DNA from: Verrucomicrobiaceae bacterium UBA1938
GTDB lineage: Bacteria; Verrucomicrobiota; Verrucomicrobiia; Verrucomicrobiales; Verrucomicrobiaceae
DNA length: 64,000 bases
Direction of reading: 5' to 3'
Assembly (NCBI GenBank): GCA_002336895.1
Contig: DDFC01000035.1
Coordinates: forward strand, 257,741-321,740
The translations under genes and the position numbers were made by a program. The notes under the pieces were generated by a model, which worked only from the letters and a program-made list of their open reading frames with translations, was not told the origin of the DNA and did not search any database. Positions 54,184 through 63,338 of this stretch are shown in pieces (the first letter of the stretch is position 1; each line of letters begins with the position of its first letter).

Positions 54184-55503
54184 GTGAATACCAACAACGA
54201 CCCCGCCAAACCCCTCCAGCGTTTCGAAGACCTGCGCGGCATCCTGCGCTATGTGCCGCAGTTCAGGCAGCGTGTCTTCGTGATCGCCTTTGATGGCGCG
54301 CTGATGACGCAGCCGGGATTTGCGAGCCTGCTGCAGGATGTGGCGGTGCTGCAGTCCCTGAACATCGAAGTGGTGCTGGTTTTCGGCGCACGGGCGCAGA
54401 TCCGGACGCTGGCGGACAAGCGGGGCGTACCGCTGTGCAATGATGACGGCATGGGCCGTACTGACGCGGCAGGACTGGAAATAGCGAAAGAGGCCGTGAT
54501 GCGCCAATGCAGCGACCTGATGGCGGATCTGACCGCGCTGGAAATGCCGGTGGCGATTTCCAATGCGCTGGCGGTGCATCCTGCCGGGGTGATCGACGGC
54601 ATTGATCTGGAATACACGGGCCGTATTGAGCGTGTGGATGAGGAGTCTCTGCGCGCGCTGCTGAAGGCGGACATCATCCCGATCGTACCGCCGCTGGGCT
54701 ATGATGGACGGGGTGCCACGCTGAGACTGAACTCTGACGCCGTGGCGGTGGAGGTGGCGATAGCGCTGAAGGCGGCGAAGGTCATCTTTGTGGCGGAGTC
54801 TGGCATCACCGCGACCGATGGCACAAGGCTGGAGCAGCTCTCCGTGGCCGAGGCCCGGGAGATCCACAAGCGCAAGGAAGCCCGGCATGATGTAAGCATG
54901 CTTTCGAAGCTGAAGTATGCCGCGCTGGCCTGCCAGGAAGGGGTGCCGCGTGTGCACATCGTGGATGGCACGCAGGACGAGGCCCTGCTGGCAGAACTCT
55001 TCTCTAATGAGGGCGTGGGGACGATGATCCATGCCGATGACTACCAGCAGATCCGCAAGGCCCGGGCCTCTGATGTGCCTGCGCTGCTCTCCATGATGCA
55101 GCAGAGTGTGGATGATGCCGCGCTGGTGCCGCGGAGCCGCGATGAGATCCAGTCACGGATCAAAGATTTCTTTGTCTTTGAACTCGACGGCAACCCTGTC
55201 GGGTCCGTAGCGGTGCACACCTACGAAGAGGACGGCCGGAAGATCGCCGAGCTGGCGTGCCTGTTTGTGCGGCGCTCCCACAAGAACAAGAACCACGGGC
55301 GCAAGCTGGTGGCCTTTGCCGAGGAGCAGGCCAGACAGAGGGGCTGCGAGGTGCTCTTTGCGCTAAGCACCCAAGCGTTCCGCTTCTTTGAGGAGAAGAT
55401 GGGCTACACCGTGTCCGGACCTGATGCGCTGCCGCTGAGCCGCCGTGAGAAGTATGACAAGAGCGGGCGGAACTCGAAGGTGCTGGTGAAGGCGCTGAAG
55501 TAG
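54184..55503 (+). CDS. argA: Amino-acid N-acetyltransferase (N-acetylglutamate synthase)
   Basis: A 439-residue ArgA that makes N-acetylglutamate, the first step of arginine synthesis. An N-terminal amino-acid-kinase-like domain (VFVIAFDGALM, then HPAGVIDGIDLEYTGRI and ILPI-like DIIPIVPPLGYDG) is joined to a C-terminal GNAT acetyltransferase domain (IRKARASDVPALLSMM, AELACLFVRRSHKNKNHGRKL, FRFFEEKMGY). This two-domain order and length are those of classical ArgA (443 in E. coli). I place the start at GTG 54184, preceded by AGG. An upstream ATG-free extension would overlap the small gene. Confidence 0.9.
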   Translation: MNTNNDPAKPLQRFEDLRGILRYVPQFRQRVFVIAFDGALMTQPGFASLLQDVAVLQSLNIEVVLVFGARAQIRTLADKRGVPLCNDDGMGRTDAAGLEIAKEAVMRQCSDLMADLTALEMPVAISNALAVHPAGVIDGIDLEYTGRIERVDEESLRALLKADIIPIVPPLGYDGRGATLRLNSDAVAVEVAIALKAAKVIFVAESGITATDGTRLEQLSVAEAREIHKRKEARHDVSMLSKLKYAALACQEGVPRVHIVDGTQDEALLAELFSNEGVGTMIHADDYQQIRKARASDVPALLSMMQQSVDDAALVPRSRDEIQSRIKDFFVFELDGNPVGSVAVHTYEEDGRKIAELACLFVRRSHKNKNHGRKLVAFAEEQARQRGCEVLFALSTQAFRFFEEKMGYTVSGPDALPLSRREKYDKSGRNSKVLVKALK

Positions 55504-55630
55504 CAACCGGGGGCTACGCAGCAGCTCCGAAAACCTGCGATGTCAGCGGCAGCGGAATGCGACGGGGCACGCTGTAAACGATACTGAAACCAGGCGTGGG
55601 ATTAAGCAGCTTCGGATGGCGACGCATCGG

Positions 55631-56725
55631 TCAGGGAGTCTTGACGCGTGCAGCTTCGGTCTCCCGGAACTTTTTGACTTCGAGAGCGGCATCGAGACTC
55701 TGGGCGCGGGTGAGCTCGTCCTGGTAGGCGGAGAGGGCCTGGAGGTAAGTTTCACGCAGGGGGAGGAGGCGCTGGTCGCGCTGCGTGGCGAGCTGGATGA
55801 GGCTGGCGCGGTAGGTGGCGCGCAGGGGCTTGAGGAGCGCGGAGGCTGCGCTGTCTGTGGGCGGGAGGGGGGCTTTGTCTTCCACGCGTTTTTTCTCGGT
55901 GCGCAGGACCAGGGCGCCGTCGAGATCGCCGGTCTTGGTGACGGTGTCGAGGGCGCGGTCGAGCGCGGCGGTGTATTTGGTGTCGAGTGCCTGGATGGCC
56001 TGAAGGTGGCCGGGGGTGATGTCGCGCGCGATGGCGGCGGCGAAGGCCTGCTGGAGCTGCTGGATGCGGGGATCGGCGGTCTGGGTGACGCGGGCGGCGG
56101 GCGAGGGCTCGTCTGGCGCGGGAGTGTGGGTGAGGGTGCGCACCTGGATGCGGGAGAACCAGGCCTCGCCGGCGGCGACGCCCCAAGCGACGCCGTCGGC
56201 GAGGGTGGTGTCGTGAATCTCGTAGACGGGCTTGTCATTGACGAGGACCTGGAGGTGATCCCGGATGACAGAGATCTCGAGGTCGAGGGTGCCGCCGAGG
56301 GCGAAGGGCTGCGGCAGGGGGAAGCTGCCGAGGAGCCTGCCCTTTCCCTGCGTGATGGCGGTGACCTGCCCCTCGCTGATGGAGTCCTGCCCTTTGCGGA
56401 TGTAAAGCATGAGCTGGTAGGAGCTGGAGTTTTTGCTGCTGAGATCGCCGCTGCAGCGGATGCGGAGCTGGGGGAAGGCGGTGTCCTCAAGGAAGTGAAG
56501 GCGGGCGCGGATGGCTCCGTCCGGGGCGTGCTGGGGCACCCAGAGGCCGTAGCCGGCGCGGGTGTGGAGGAGGCCGTCCTGCAGCTCTGCCTGGCCTTTG
56601 GGGTAGTCTTTGAGGTCCGCGCGTGTGGCGAGGATGGTCTTCCAGCCGTCAGCGTTCGGCTGCTGTGCATGGATGGCGGAGAGAAGGGGTGCTACGAGGC
56701 AGAGCTGCAGGAGGAGTTTTTTCAT
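55631..56725 (-). CDS. Secreted protein of unknown function
   Basis: A 364-residue protein from the ATG at 56723-56725, giving a signal peptide MKKLLLQLCLVAPLLSAIHAQ. A longer frame upstream adds 60 residues without coding character. The first half (about 20-190) has a jelly-roll/laminin-G-like or DUF1080-like strand pattern: GAIRARLHFLEDTAFPQLRIRCSG, then LDLEISVIRDHLQVLVNDKPVY. The second half is helical and Ala/Glu/Arg-rich (LDTKYTAALDRALDTVTKTGDLDGALVLRTEKK), probably a coiled coil. No catalytic motif is seen. It may bind a cell-surface polysaccharide. Confidence 0.65.
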   Translation of the reverse strand: MKKLLLQLCLVAPLLSAIHAQQPNADGWKTILATRADLKDYPKGQAELQDGLLHTRAGYGLWVPQHAPDGAIRARLHFLEDTAFPQLRIRCSGDLSSKNSSSYQLMLYIRKGQDSISEGQVTAITQGKGRLLGSFPLPQPFALGGTLDLEISVIRDHLQVLVNDKPVYEIHDTTLADGVAWGVAAGEAWFSRIQVRTLTHTPAPDEPSPAARVTQTADPRIQQLQQAFAAAIARDITPGHLQAIQALDTKYTAALDRALDTVTKTGDLDGALVLRTEKKRVEDKAPLPPTDSAASALLKPLRATYRASLIQLATQRDQRLLPLRETYLQALSAYQDELTRAQSLDAALEVKKFRETEAARVKTP

Positions 56726-56945
56726 GGCGCAAACGTTGGATACCAGGGAGAATTGCAAGCTGAGCATTGTTGCCCTTGTCAGCAAATTCGAGATCACCCT
56801 GTCCGGGACAAATTCCAAGATGGTGAACTGATGGTCGTCACTACCTATAAACGACCTTCGAGGGGCTACGAGCTTCTGCCCAGCATTTTTTGTTGATTTT
56901 TTCACTTACCATCCTCTCACGGCCTAAAATAGTTAATATAAACAC

Positions 56946-57524
56946 CTAGTCTAGGCGCTGAATATTTGAATAGGCCAGGGCGTTTTCGGTGATGGCGATG
57001 GCTTTGTCCTGGAGCTTTTCGCCGATGTAGCGCTGCTGGAACTCGACGCGGCATTTGCGGCTGCCTTGGGCAAAAACCACCCAGAACTCGGTGGATTTGA
57101 TGCGCTTTGCGGCGCTGGTGGCGTCTGCCCAAGCATAGACCGACGAGCCGCTGCGCGACACCTGGTGCAAACCCTGAGCGGTGAGCGTGACGGAGTAACC
57201 CTGGCACTGCCATCCCAACCAGGCTACCGCCGCGCCCAGCACCAGCAGCAAGACGCTGAAGGCCAGAGTGGGTGCGATGACCTTGATACGGCCGAAGAAT
57301 CCTTCATTGCCAAACTCGATGGCGAAAAACCTGGTGCGTACGTACATGGTTTTCACCAGCACCAGCGCGGCTATGACCAGCAAAGGGCCGCCGATCAGGA
57401 GCGGATAGATGTACTGATACCCGACCATGAGCGTGACGCCAGCGCCGGAGTCGAGGCCCCTGGTGAGATACGGGGAGAAATCTACCGCACGGGTGATGTC
57501 GAGAATGTAGGGCAGCGGATTCAT
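56946..57524 (-). CDS. Two-span membrane protein of unknown function
   Basis: A 192-residue protein with two hydrophobic segments (about 37-62 and 82-108), followed by a cytosolic or periplasmic domain with GYSVTLTAQGLHQVSRSGSSVYAW, resembling a PH-like (YcxB-type) strand series. It ends in YSNIQRLD. I do not recognise the family. It is 55 bases from threonine synthase in the same direction, so it may be co-transcribed downstream of thrC. Confidence 0.65.
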   Translation of the reverse strand: MNPLPYILDITRAVDFSPYLTRGLDSGAGVTLMVGYQYIYPLLIGGPLLVIAALVLVKTMYVRTRFFAIEFGNEGFFGRIKVIAPTLAFSVLLLVLGAAVAWLGWQCQGYSVTLTAQGLHQVSRSGSSVYAWADATSAAKRIKSTEFWVVFAQGSRKCRVEFQQRYIGEKLQDKAIAITENALAYSNIQRLD

Positions 57525-57579
57525 GGAATCGGGAGGATGCGATTAAACTCGTCCGCCGCCTTGCAGGTCAAGACTTGGT

Positions 57580-58938
57580 TCAGTGACTTGTTTGTTGCCG
57601 GATGAAGTCCTGCACCGTCGCGACGTCTGCGGCCATGGGCCAAGTCTTCAGCGGCTTTGATTTCAGGGCCTCAAGAGTCGGGTGAGTGGGCTCGGTGCCT
57701 GTGGCCTGCTGAACGACGTCCGGGAACTTGGCCGGGCTGGCGGTGGCGAGCACCACGCTGACGCGGTCCTGCGCCATGTCGGTGAAGGCACAGGCGGTGT
57801 GGGGATCGAGTACGTACTGCCAGTCCTTCCACATCTGGGCGATGACGCGGACGATCTGCTCGTCGTCCATGCGGGTGGAGCGGAGGGAGGTCTGAGGGAG
57901 CTGGATGCTGAAGGGGGCGCCGGATTTGATCTGCGCCATGACCTCGCGCACGCGGGCCGAGTCCTGCCCAAGGATGTAGTAGAGGAAGCGTTCGAAATTG
58001 GACGCGGCCTGGATGTCCATGCTGGGGGCGTGGCTGGGGTGGACCTCGCTCTGGCGGTACTCGCCGCTGGCGAAGAAGCGGTGCAGGATGTCGTTCTGAT
58101 TGGTGGCCACGCGGAAGCCACCAGCAGGCATGCCCATCTGCTGCGCCAGCCATCCGGCGAGCACGTTACCAAAGTTGCCGGTGGGCACGACGTACTCGGC
58201 GGTGGCACGCGCCTCCTCAGGGAGCCTGAGGCAGGCCCAGATGTAGTACACGCACTGTGCGAGCACGCGGGCAATGTTGATGGAGTTTACGGCTGAGAGA
58301 TTGACCGAATTGGCGAAGGCGGTGTCGCCAAAGGCGTCCTTCACCACGCGCTGGGCGTCGTCGAAGGTGCCGGGCACAGGAATGGCAAAGACATTGTCCG
58401 CGCCGGTGCAGGCCATCTGGCGTTCCTGAAGGGGAGCCACGCGGCCATTGGGATAGAGGATGAAGATGGTGATGCCCTCGCGACCGAGGCAGCCGTGAAT
58501 GGCGGCGGAGCCGGTGTCTCCTGAGGTAGCACCGAGGACGGAGAGGCGCTTGCCCGATTGTGCGACCTGGCGCTTGTAGAGCAGGCCGAGAAGCTGCAGG
58601 GCGAAGTCTTTGAAAGCGAGGGTGGGACCGTGAAAGAGCTCGAGGATGTAGGTCTTGTCGGTGATCTTTTTCAGCGGAGCGACGTCCGGTGAATCAAAGC
58701 GGCGATAGGCCTCGGCAGTGAGCTGGTGCCACTCCTCGGTACTGATCTCGGGAGCGAAGAGGGTAAAGAACTCTGCGGCGAGCTGGGGGTAGGTGAGCTT
58801 TGACCACGCGGGCAGCTTGTCTGCGATCGAGGGAAGCTTTTCAGGCAGGAAGAGGCCGCCGTCTGGAGCGAGACCGGCTTCGACGGCTTCAGAAAAGGTG
58901 AACGGCCGCGTCTGGCCACGAGTGGAGAGGTAGTGCAT
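57580..58938 (-). CDS. thrC: Threonine synthase
   Basis: A 452-residue PLP enzyme from the ATG at 58936-58938 (MHYLSTRGQ). It converts O-phosphohomoserine into threonine. The pyridoxal lysine is Lys110 in FHGPTLAFKDFALQLLGLL, and SVLGATSGDTGSAAIHG, with the phosphate loop, and ILYPNGRVAPLQERQM are intact. YVVPTGNFGNVLAGWLAQQMG binds the cofactor phosphate. It belongs to the longer bacterial/plant-distinct (class 2, E. coli-like) type by its N-terminal YLSTRGQTRPFTFSEA. Confidence 0.95.
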   Translation of the reverse strand: MHYLSTRGQTRPFTFSEAVEAGLAPDGGLFLPEKLPSIADKLPAWSKLTYPQLAAEFFTLFAPEISTEEWHQLTAEAYRRFDSPDVAPLKKITDKTYILELFHGPTLAFKDFALQLLGLLYKRQVAQSGKRLSVLGATSGDTGSAAIHGCLGREGITIFILYPNGRVAPLQERQMACTGADNVFAIPVPGTFDDAQRVVKDAFGDTAFANSVNLSAVNSINIARVLAQCVYYIWACLRLPEEARATAEYVVPTGNFGNVLAGWLAQQMGMPAGGFRVATNQNDILHRFFASGEYRQSEVHPSHAPSMDIQAASNFERFLYYILGQDSARVREVMAQIKSGAPFSIQLPQTSLRSTRMDDEQIVRVIAQMWKDWQYVLDPHTACAFTDMAQDRVSVVLATASPAKFPDVVQQATGTEPTHPTLEALKSKPLKTWPMAADVATVQDFIRQQTSH

Positions 58939-59027
58939 GCGAATCGAGGGGGGATGCACTGTTGCGTGGATTTGGGAGGACTCAATGGTTCTTTGTCCCC
59001 CCTTCCCTGGCAGATCGGAGTTCCTTT

Positions 59028-59492
59028 CTAGGCCTCGCCCACGGATCTTAGCAACAAATGCGCGGCACTCTCCGCGACACGATAACGCCCCAGCTTAGCA
59101 ATGGCATCGAAAGCATCCGCGAGTGATGGAATGATTTTCTGGCGTCTGGCTGCCAACAGCACAGCGGGCAAAGCCAGCGAGGTGAGCCCCAAAGCCTCGG
59201 CCTGACGGCGCCCCTTTTTGTCATCCAACAAGATAGCTGAAGCCTGCAACTCACCTGCCAGCACGATTGCCTCGGCCTCCCCTAGATCAATCGCCTGGCG
59301 CAAACGATCCTGAAGCGGCCCAGTCGCGGCAATGCGGACCGTACACCAATCTGGCAAGCGAGAGTGAAAACTAAGAAGCTCATCCGCCACAGCCTTTGGA
59401 ATAAAGATTTCTCCAAAGAGCTGCGGCAAAACCCAATCCAGGCCAGACTTGATAAGAGTCGTCAGCGCTGTGGTGTCACTGACGATGATCAT
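59028..59492 (-). CDS. PIN-like toxin (DUF3368 family)
   Basis: A 154-residue protein of the DUF3368 group, which has a PIN-like nuclease fold. The acidic core is seen as IIVSDTTALTTL (Asp6), then DLGEAEAIVLAGEL and ILLDDKKGRRQAE, with the usual spacing of PIN active-site Asp/Glu residues. Its ATG overlaps the stop of the UPF0175 gene (ATGA, 59489-59492), a typical antitoxin-first operon. PIN toxins cleave RNA; this one is inferred to do so. Confidence 0.82.
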   Translation of the reverse strand: MIIVSDTTALTTLIKSGLDWVLPQLFGEIFIPKAVADELLSFHSRLPDWCTVRIAATGPLQDRLRQAIDLGEAEAIVLAGELQASAILLDDKKGRRQAEALGLTSLALPAVLLAARRQKIIPSLADAFDAIAKLGRYRVAESAAHLLLRSVGEA

Positions 59493-59755
59493 GACATGGG
59501 CGATGCAGCGGACTGGCCGAACAGTCGATCAATCGTGATCAAATCCTGAGCGGCATCATCTGCCCCATAAGCCATCGGCAGTCCGCGTTCGTGCAGCTGG
59601 TGCATCATATCTGCCTTGGACAATCCCAGTGCCTCTCCCGCCTGCCCAAGGGACAGACGACCTTGATAGAAAAGCCCCACCACCATGCCAAAGATGAGCT
59701 CAGAGGCTGAGCAGTCAGCCTGTTCGGCGACGGAGTCTGGAACTTGCAGCGTCAT
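59489..59755 (-). CDS. UPF0175-family antitoxin
   Basis: An 88-residue protein of the UPF0175 type, with a ribbon-like N-terminus and LIFGMVVGLFYQGRLSLGQAGEALGLSKADMMHQLHERGLPMAY, which holds the helix-turn-helix-like repeat characteristic of the family. These proteins pair with DUF3368 PIN-like partners and are thought to neutralise them and regulate their own promoter. It overlaps the toxin gene by 4 bases. Confidence 0.82.
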   Translation of the reverse strand: MTLQVPDSVAEQADCSASELIFGMVVGLFYQGRLSLGQAGEALGLSKADMMHQLHERGLPMAYGADDAAQDLITIDRLFGQSAASPMS

Positions 59756-59810
59756 GTTTTATGCTAGTCCTAAATTTGAGAAACTCAAACGATGCTTCCG
59801 CCAATGACCT

Positions 59811-60761
59811 TTACTTCCCCCGTGGAATAAAGATGTCCACCTGCTGACCGACATAGAGGGCCTGGTCTTTGGGTTTCTCGAGCTTGTAGATGACCTGGAG
59901 GACGCGGGTGTCCACGCGCTCGGTGCTGGCGCCAGTGAGGGAGACTTTGGGGATGACGTAGGGCTCGATGCGGACGAACTGGGCTTTGAACTTGCGGGTG
60001 GAGTCGCTCTTGAGGGAGAAAGTGGCGTCTTTGCCGGGGGCAACTTCCATGGCGTTTTGCTCGTCCACATCTGCGCGGACATGGAGGGTGGAGATCTCTC
60101 CGAGGACGAGGACGGGCTGTTTGTTGGAGGGGGAGGCGTACTCGCCAGTGCGGATGTTGACCTGGAGGATGGTGCCGGCGCGGGGGGCCTTGACGGTGAG
60201 GCGGTCGATAAGCAGCTCTGTCTGCTGGACCTCGGCCTTGGCAGAGGCAAGCTGGGCCTCTGCGGCCTGGAGCTGGGCTTTGGCGACGAGGACGTCGTTG
60301 GTGCGGTTGCGGAGGTCGTCCTGGCTGATGGCGCGCATGTCGGTGACGGATTTCATGCGGTCGAGCATATCCTGCACCTTGGCGAGCTGGGCGCGGGCGA
60401 CGACGAGATTGGCCTCAGCGATGGCGATGGCGGCCTGCTGTTTGAGGAGGGAGGCGCTAAGTTCGCGATCGTCCAGGATGAGCAGGGCGTCGCCTTCTTT
60501 GACGGTCTGATTGACGGCGACCTTGACGGCCTCGACCAAGCCGGACACGGGCACGCCGATGGCGACATTTTCGTCCTTGGCCTCCAGGATGCCGGTGGCG
60601 GCGATGTCATCGGCCGTCTGCTTCATGGGAGGTGTGACGGGGGGCGGGGGCATGGCGGTCTCCTGGCTGCGGATGGTCTGCAGCACGATCCCCATGGCGA
60701 TCACGCCAGCGATGGCGAGAAGGTAGGTGGAGTAGCGGATGGCGGAGGAGACGAGATTCAT
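59811..60761 (-). CDS. HlyD/RND-type membrane fusion protein (orphan)
   Basis: A 316-residue periplasmic adaptor anchored by one N-terminal membrane segment (about 9-31). The biotinyl-lipoyl-like domain begins ATGILEAKDENVAIGVPVSGLVEAVKV and closes with VKAPRAGTILQVNIRTGEYAS. A helical hairpin (about 100-190, LLKQQAAIAIAEANLVVARAQLAK) lies between, and a beta-barrel domain follows. It resembles adaptors of ABC or RND exporters, but no ATPase, permease or outer-membrane channel gene is next to it. It may therefore work with partners encoded elsewhere. Confidence 0.85.
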   Translation of the reverse strand: MNLVSSAIRYSTYLLAIAGVIAMGIVLQTIRSQETAMPPPPVTPPMKQTADDIAATGILEAKDENVAIGVPVSGLVEAVKVAVNQTVKEGDALLILDDRELSASLLKQQAAIAIAEANLVVARAQLAKVQDMLDRMKSVTDMRAISQDDLRNRTNDVLVAKAQLQAAEAQLASAKAEVQQTELLIDRLTVKAPRAGTILQVNIRTGEYASPSNKQPVLVLGEISTLHVRADVDEQNAMEVAPGKDATFSLKSDSTRKFKAQFVRIEPYVIPKVSLTGASTERVDTRVLQVIYKLEKPKDQALYVGQQVDIFIPRGK

Positions 60762-60836
60762 GAGGGGAGGGGCAATGACGACGGCCGGGTGAAATTACGC
60801 TCGACGAGGCGGCCCAGAAAGTCTCAAATTTGAATC

Positions 60837-61391
60837 ATGAGCAAGGAATCTGGTCTGGCAGCGCAAATCATACGCCAAGGAGGCGAGGTGGTGGTGATCG
60901 TGCTGCTAGCAATGGGGCTGCAAATGCTGTGGGGGGCGCACTGGCTGACAGGCCACGGCTTCTGCGTGGCAGTGGTGGCGGTGGCGCTGGCCAAGACGGT
61001 CTTTTTCTTTGTGGAAAACCTGCAGCACATCCTGATGGCCACGCAGAACGACATGCCCTACCACCGTGTGCTGGGACTCATGGGGGTAAACATGGCGCAG
61101 ATCACCCTGGCGTTTGCACTGGACTACTGGTGCCTGGAGACCGCAGAGCCGGAGAGCTTCAGCTCGATCAACAGCGCCTGGAGCCAGGGGGAGCAGCTGT
61201 TTGAGTTTTTCTTCTTCAGCGTGCTGAATTTCTCCTTTTTCGGCTTTGGGGATGTGACGCCGCAGACGATCCCGGCGAAGCTGGTGACGATGATGGAGGT
61301 GGTGCTGGCTTTCTTTACGGTGATCTTTCTGCTCTCGGACTTTGTGAGCCTGAAGGACTCCCTGCGCATCCGCGGGCGGGATGAGAAATGA
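60837..61391 (+). CDS. Small K+-channel-like membrane protein
   Basis: A 184-residue protein with about four hydrophobic segments. Between the third and fourth it has a pore-loop with the filter-like GFGD (136-139, in FSFFGFGDVTPQ), resembling the TxGYGD of K+ channels, followed by a helix (TIPAKLVTMMEVVLAFFTVIFLL) like the last membrane helix of two-TM channels. The first two segments may be an extra pair. The Thr that usually precedes the filter is replaced by Phe here, so ion selectivity is open. It is divergent from the orphan adaptor gene. Confidence 0.65.
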   Translation: MSKESGLAAQIIRQGGEVVVIVLLAMGLQMLWGAHWLTGHGFCVAVVAVALAKTVFFFVENLQHILMATQNDMPYHRVLGLMGVNMAQITLAFALDYWCLETAEPESFSSINSAWSQGEQLFEFFFFSVLNFSFFGFGDVTPQTIPAKLVTMMEVVLAFFTVIFLLSDFVSLKDSLRIRGRDEK

Positions 61392-61433
61392 TCCGCGTCT
61401 TGCGCAGGCGGGCGGGCGCTCTAGGCTGGACGG

Positions 61434-61646
61434 ATGGACCGACCCGCCGCCATTGCCCAGATCCGTGAAGCCTGCAAAAACATCGCCCTGCAGTTCATGA
61501 AAATCCACCCTGCCGTGCCCGGACTGGGTGACGAGGAGACACAGAAAGAGTGCCTGCGGAGCGTACATGAAATGACGGTGCTGCTGGAGACGATCAAAAA
61601 GAAGATCGGACGCCTGGAGCGCACCGACGACAGCACCCTGCTCTGA
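61434..61646 (+). CDS. Small hypothetical protein
   Basis: A 70-residue, mostly helical, charged protein (IREACKNIALQFMKIHPAVPGLGDE, then EMTVLLETIKKKIGRLE) that could form a helical hairpin. It starts 42 bases after the channel gene and its stop is 48 bases before the esterase ATG, so the three may share a transcript. Length and codon use agree with a real gene. Function unknown. Confidence 0.55.
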   Translation: MDRPAAIAQIREACKNIALQFMKIHPAVPGLGDEETQKECLRSVHEMTVLLETIKKKIGRLERTDDSTLL

Positions 61647-61694
61647 CATTTGGCTTACTTGCCCGCCACACGCCCTCATACGACCTTTGCCGCC

Positions 61695-63323
61695 ATGAAA
61701 CACGCCACGCTCTGTCTTTTCCTGCTCGCCACGAGCCTGCAGGCCGAGGTGAAACTGCCCGCCATTTTTTCGGATGGCATGGTGCTGCAGCAGACCCAGC
61801 TGATACGCATCTGGGGCACCGCCGAGGTGGGGGAGGATGTGAAGGTGACCTTTGGCGATCAGACGCACAGCTCTGTCACGGACCCGTCCGGCAAGTGGTC
61901 GATCACGCTAAACCCGATGAATGCGAACGCCCAGCCCGCCAATCTGGTGGTGGCTGGAAAGAACACGATCACGGTGAAGAACGTGCTGGTGGGCGAGGTG
62001 TGGATCTGCTCCGGGCAGTCGAACATGCAGTGGACGGTGCAGCAGGCAGGAAAGGCGCAGGAGGAGATCGCAGCGGCGAATTTTCCGCAGATCCGCATGT
62101 TTAATGTGGAGCGCCGGCCAAGCCTGACGCCGGAGGCCGACTGCAAAGGAGCGTGGAAGGAGGCCAGCAGTGCGAATGCGGGGGAGTTTTCCGCCGTGGG
62201 GTATTTCTTTGGCCGACATCTGCACCAGGTGCTGAAGGTGCCGGTGGGGCTGATCAACACCTCGTGGGGTGGCACACGAATCGAAGCCTGGACCAGCGCT
62301 GAGGCACTGGAAGAACGCCCGTGTGCAGCCGAGATGCTGGCCGACTGGAAGGACGCTGTGGCAAAATGGGACGGACCGAAGGAGCAGGCCGCCTTTGACC
62401 AGCGCAAAGCCGAATGGCAGGCGCTGATACAGAAGATCGATGCCGAAAATGCCAAGCTGCCAGCGGACCAAAAGAAGCCGCGCCCCCCTGCCCCGCGCCC
62501 GCCGGATGATCCCAACAAGACACAGCACCGCCCGAGCGTGCTCTTCAATGGCATGGTGGCTCCGCTGATCCCCTACGCTGTCAAAGGTGCCATCTGGTAC
62601 CAAGGAGAGTCGAATCAGAAGCGTGCCTTCCAGTATCAGGAGCTGCTGCCGACTATGATCAATGACTGGCGCAAGCAGTGGGTGGACCCCTTCTCTTTTT
62701 ACATCGTGCAGCTCGCCAACTTTGGCAATGGCAAGCCCGTGAGCAAGGATCCTGGCATGCCTGACACGTGGGCGGAACTGCAGGAGGCGCAGACGCTGAC
62801 AGCCCAGACTCTGGACAAATGCGGGATCGCCATCATCAACGACATCGGCGAGCAGAACGACATTCACCCGAAGAACAAGCAGGAGGTGGGACGCCGCCTG
62901 GCGCTGTGGGCTCTGGCGAAGGACTACGGCAAATCCGGCGCGGAGTACTGCGGGCCGCTCTATCTTTCCTCCGTGGTGCAGGGAGACAAGGTGAGGGTGC
63001 AGTTCACCCATACTGGCTCCGGGTTGAAGACACGGGATGGTGGTGAGCCGAAGAGCTTTCAGATCAGCGGAGCGGACCAGAAATGGGTGTGGGCCAAGGC
63101 GAAGATCGAAGGCAATGAGATCGTGGTGTGGAGTGAAAATGTGCCGCAGCCAGTGGGTGTGCGCTATGCCTGGGCCAGCTGGCCTGAGGATGCGAATCTG
63201 ATCAATGCCGAGGGCCTGCCTGCATCCTGCTTCCGCACGGATGACTTCCTGCCGTCCACGCTAGGAGTGGTGTCTCCCTTCAAGGAGAATGCCCCGGCGA
63301 AGCCCGCAGCTGCCAAACCGTGA
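61695..63323 (+). CDS. Sialate O-acetylesterase
   Basis: A 542-residue secreted SGNH-type esterase from the ATG at 61695-61697 with a signal peptide (MKHATLCLFLLATSLQA). The N-terminal beta-sandwich (VKLPAIFSDGMVLQQ) precedes the esterase domain with the nucleophile Ser109 in CSGQSNMQW, the oxyanion Gly in SWGGTRIEAW, GESNQKRAFQY, and the catalytic Asp389-x-His391 in NDIHPKNK. An Ala/Pro-rich insertion lies near 265-280. It removes O-acetyl groups from sialic acids or xylan-like polysaccharides; the sialate type is common in Verrucomicrobia. Confidence 0.85.
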   Translation: MKHATLCLFLLATSLQAEVKLPAIFSDGMVLQQTQLIRIWGTAEVGEDVKVTFGDQTHSSVTDPSGKWSITLNPMNANAQPANLVVAGKNTITVKNVLVGEVWICSGQSNMQWTVQQAGKAQEEIAAANFPQIRMFNVERRPSLTPEADCKGAWKEASSANAGEFSAVGYFFGRHLHQVLKVPVGLINTSWGGTRIEAWTSAEALEERPCAAEMLADWKDAVAKWDGPKEQAAFDQRKAEWQALIQKIDAENAKLPADQKKPRPPAPRPPDDPNKTQHRPSVLFNGMVAPLIPYAVKGAIWYQGESNQKRAFQYQELLPTMINDWRKQWVDPFSFYIVQLANFGNGKPVSKDPGMPDTWAELQEAQTLTAQTLDKCGIAIINDIGEQNDIHPKNKQEVGRRLALWALAKDYGKSGAEYCGPLYLSSVVQGDKVRVQFTHTGSGLKTRDGGEPKSFQISGADQKWVWAKAKIEGNEIVVWSENVPQPVGVRYAWASWPEDANLINAEGLPASCFRTDDFLPSTLGVVSPFKENAPAKPAAAKP

Positions 63324-63338
63324 TTGAGACCGCCAAGC

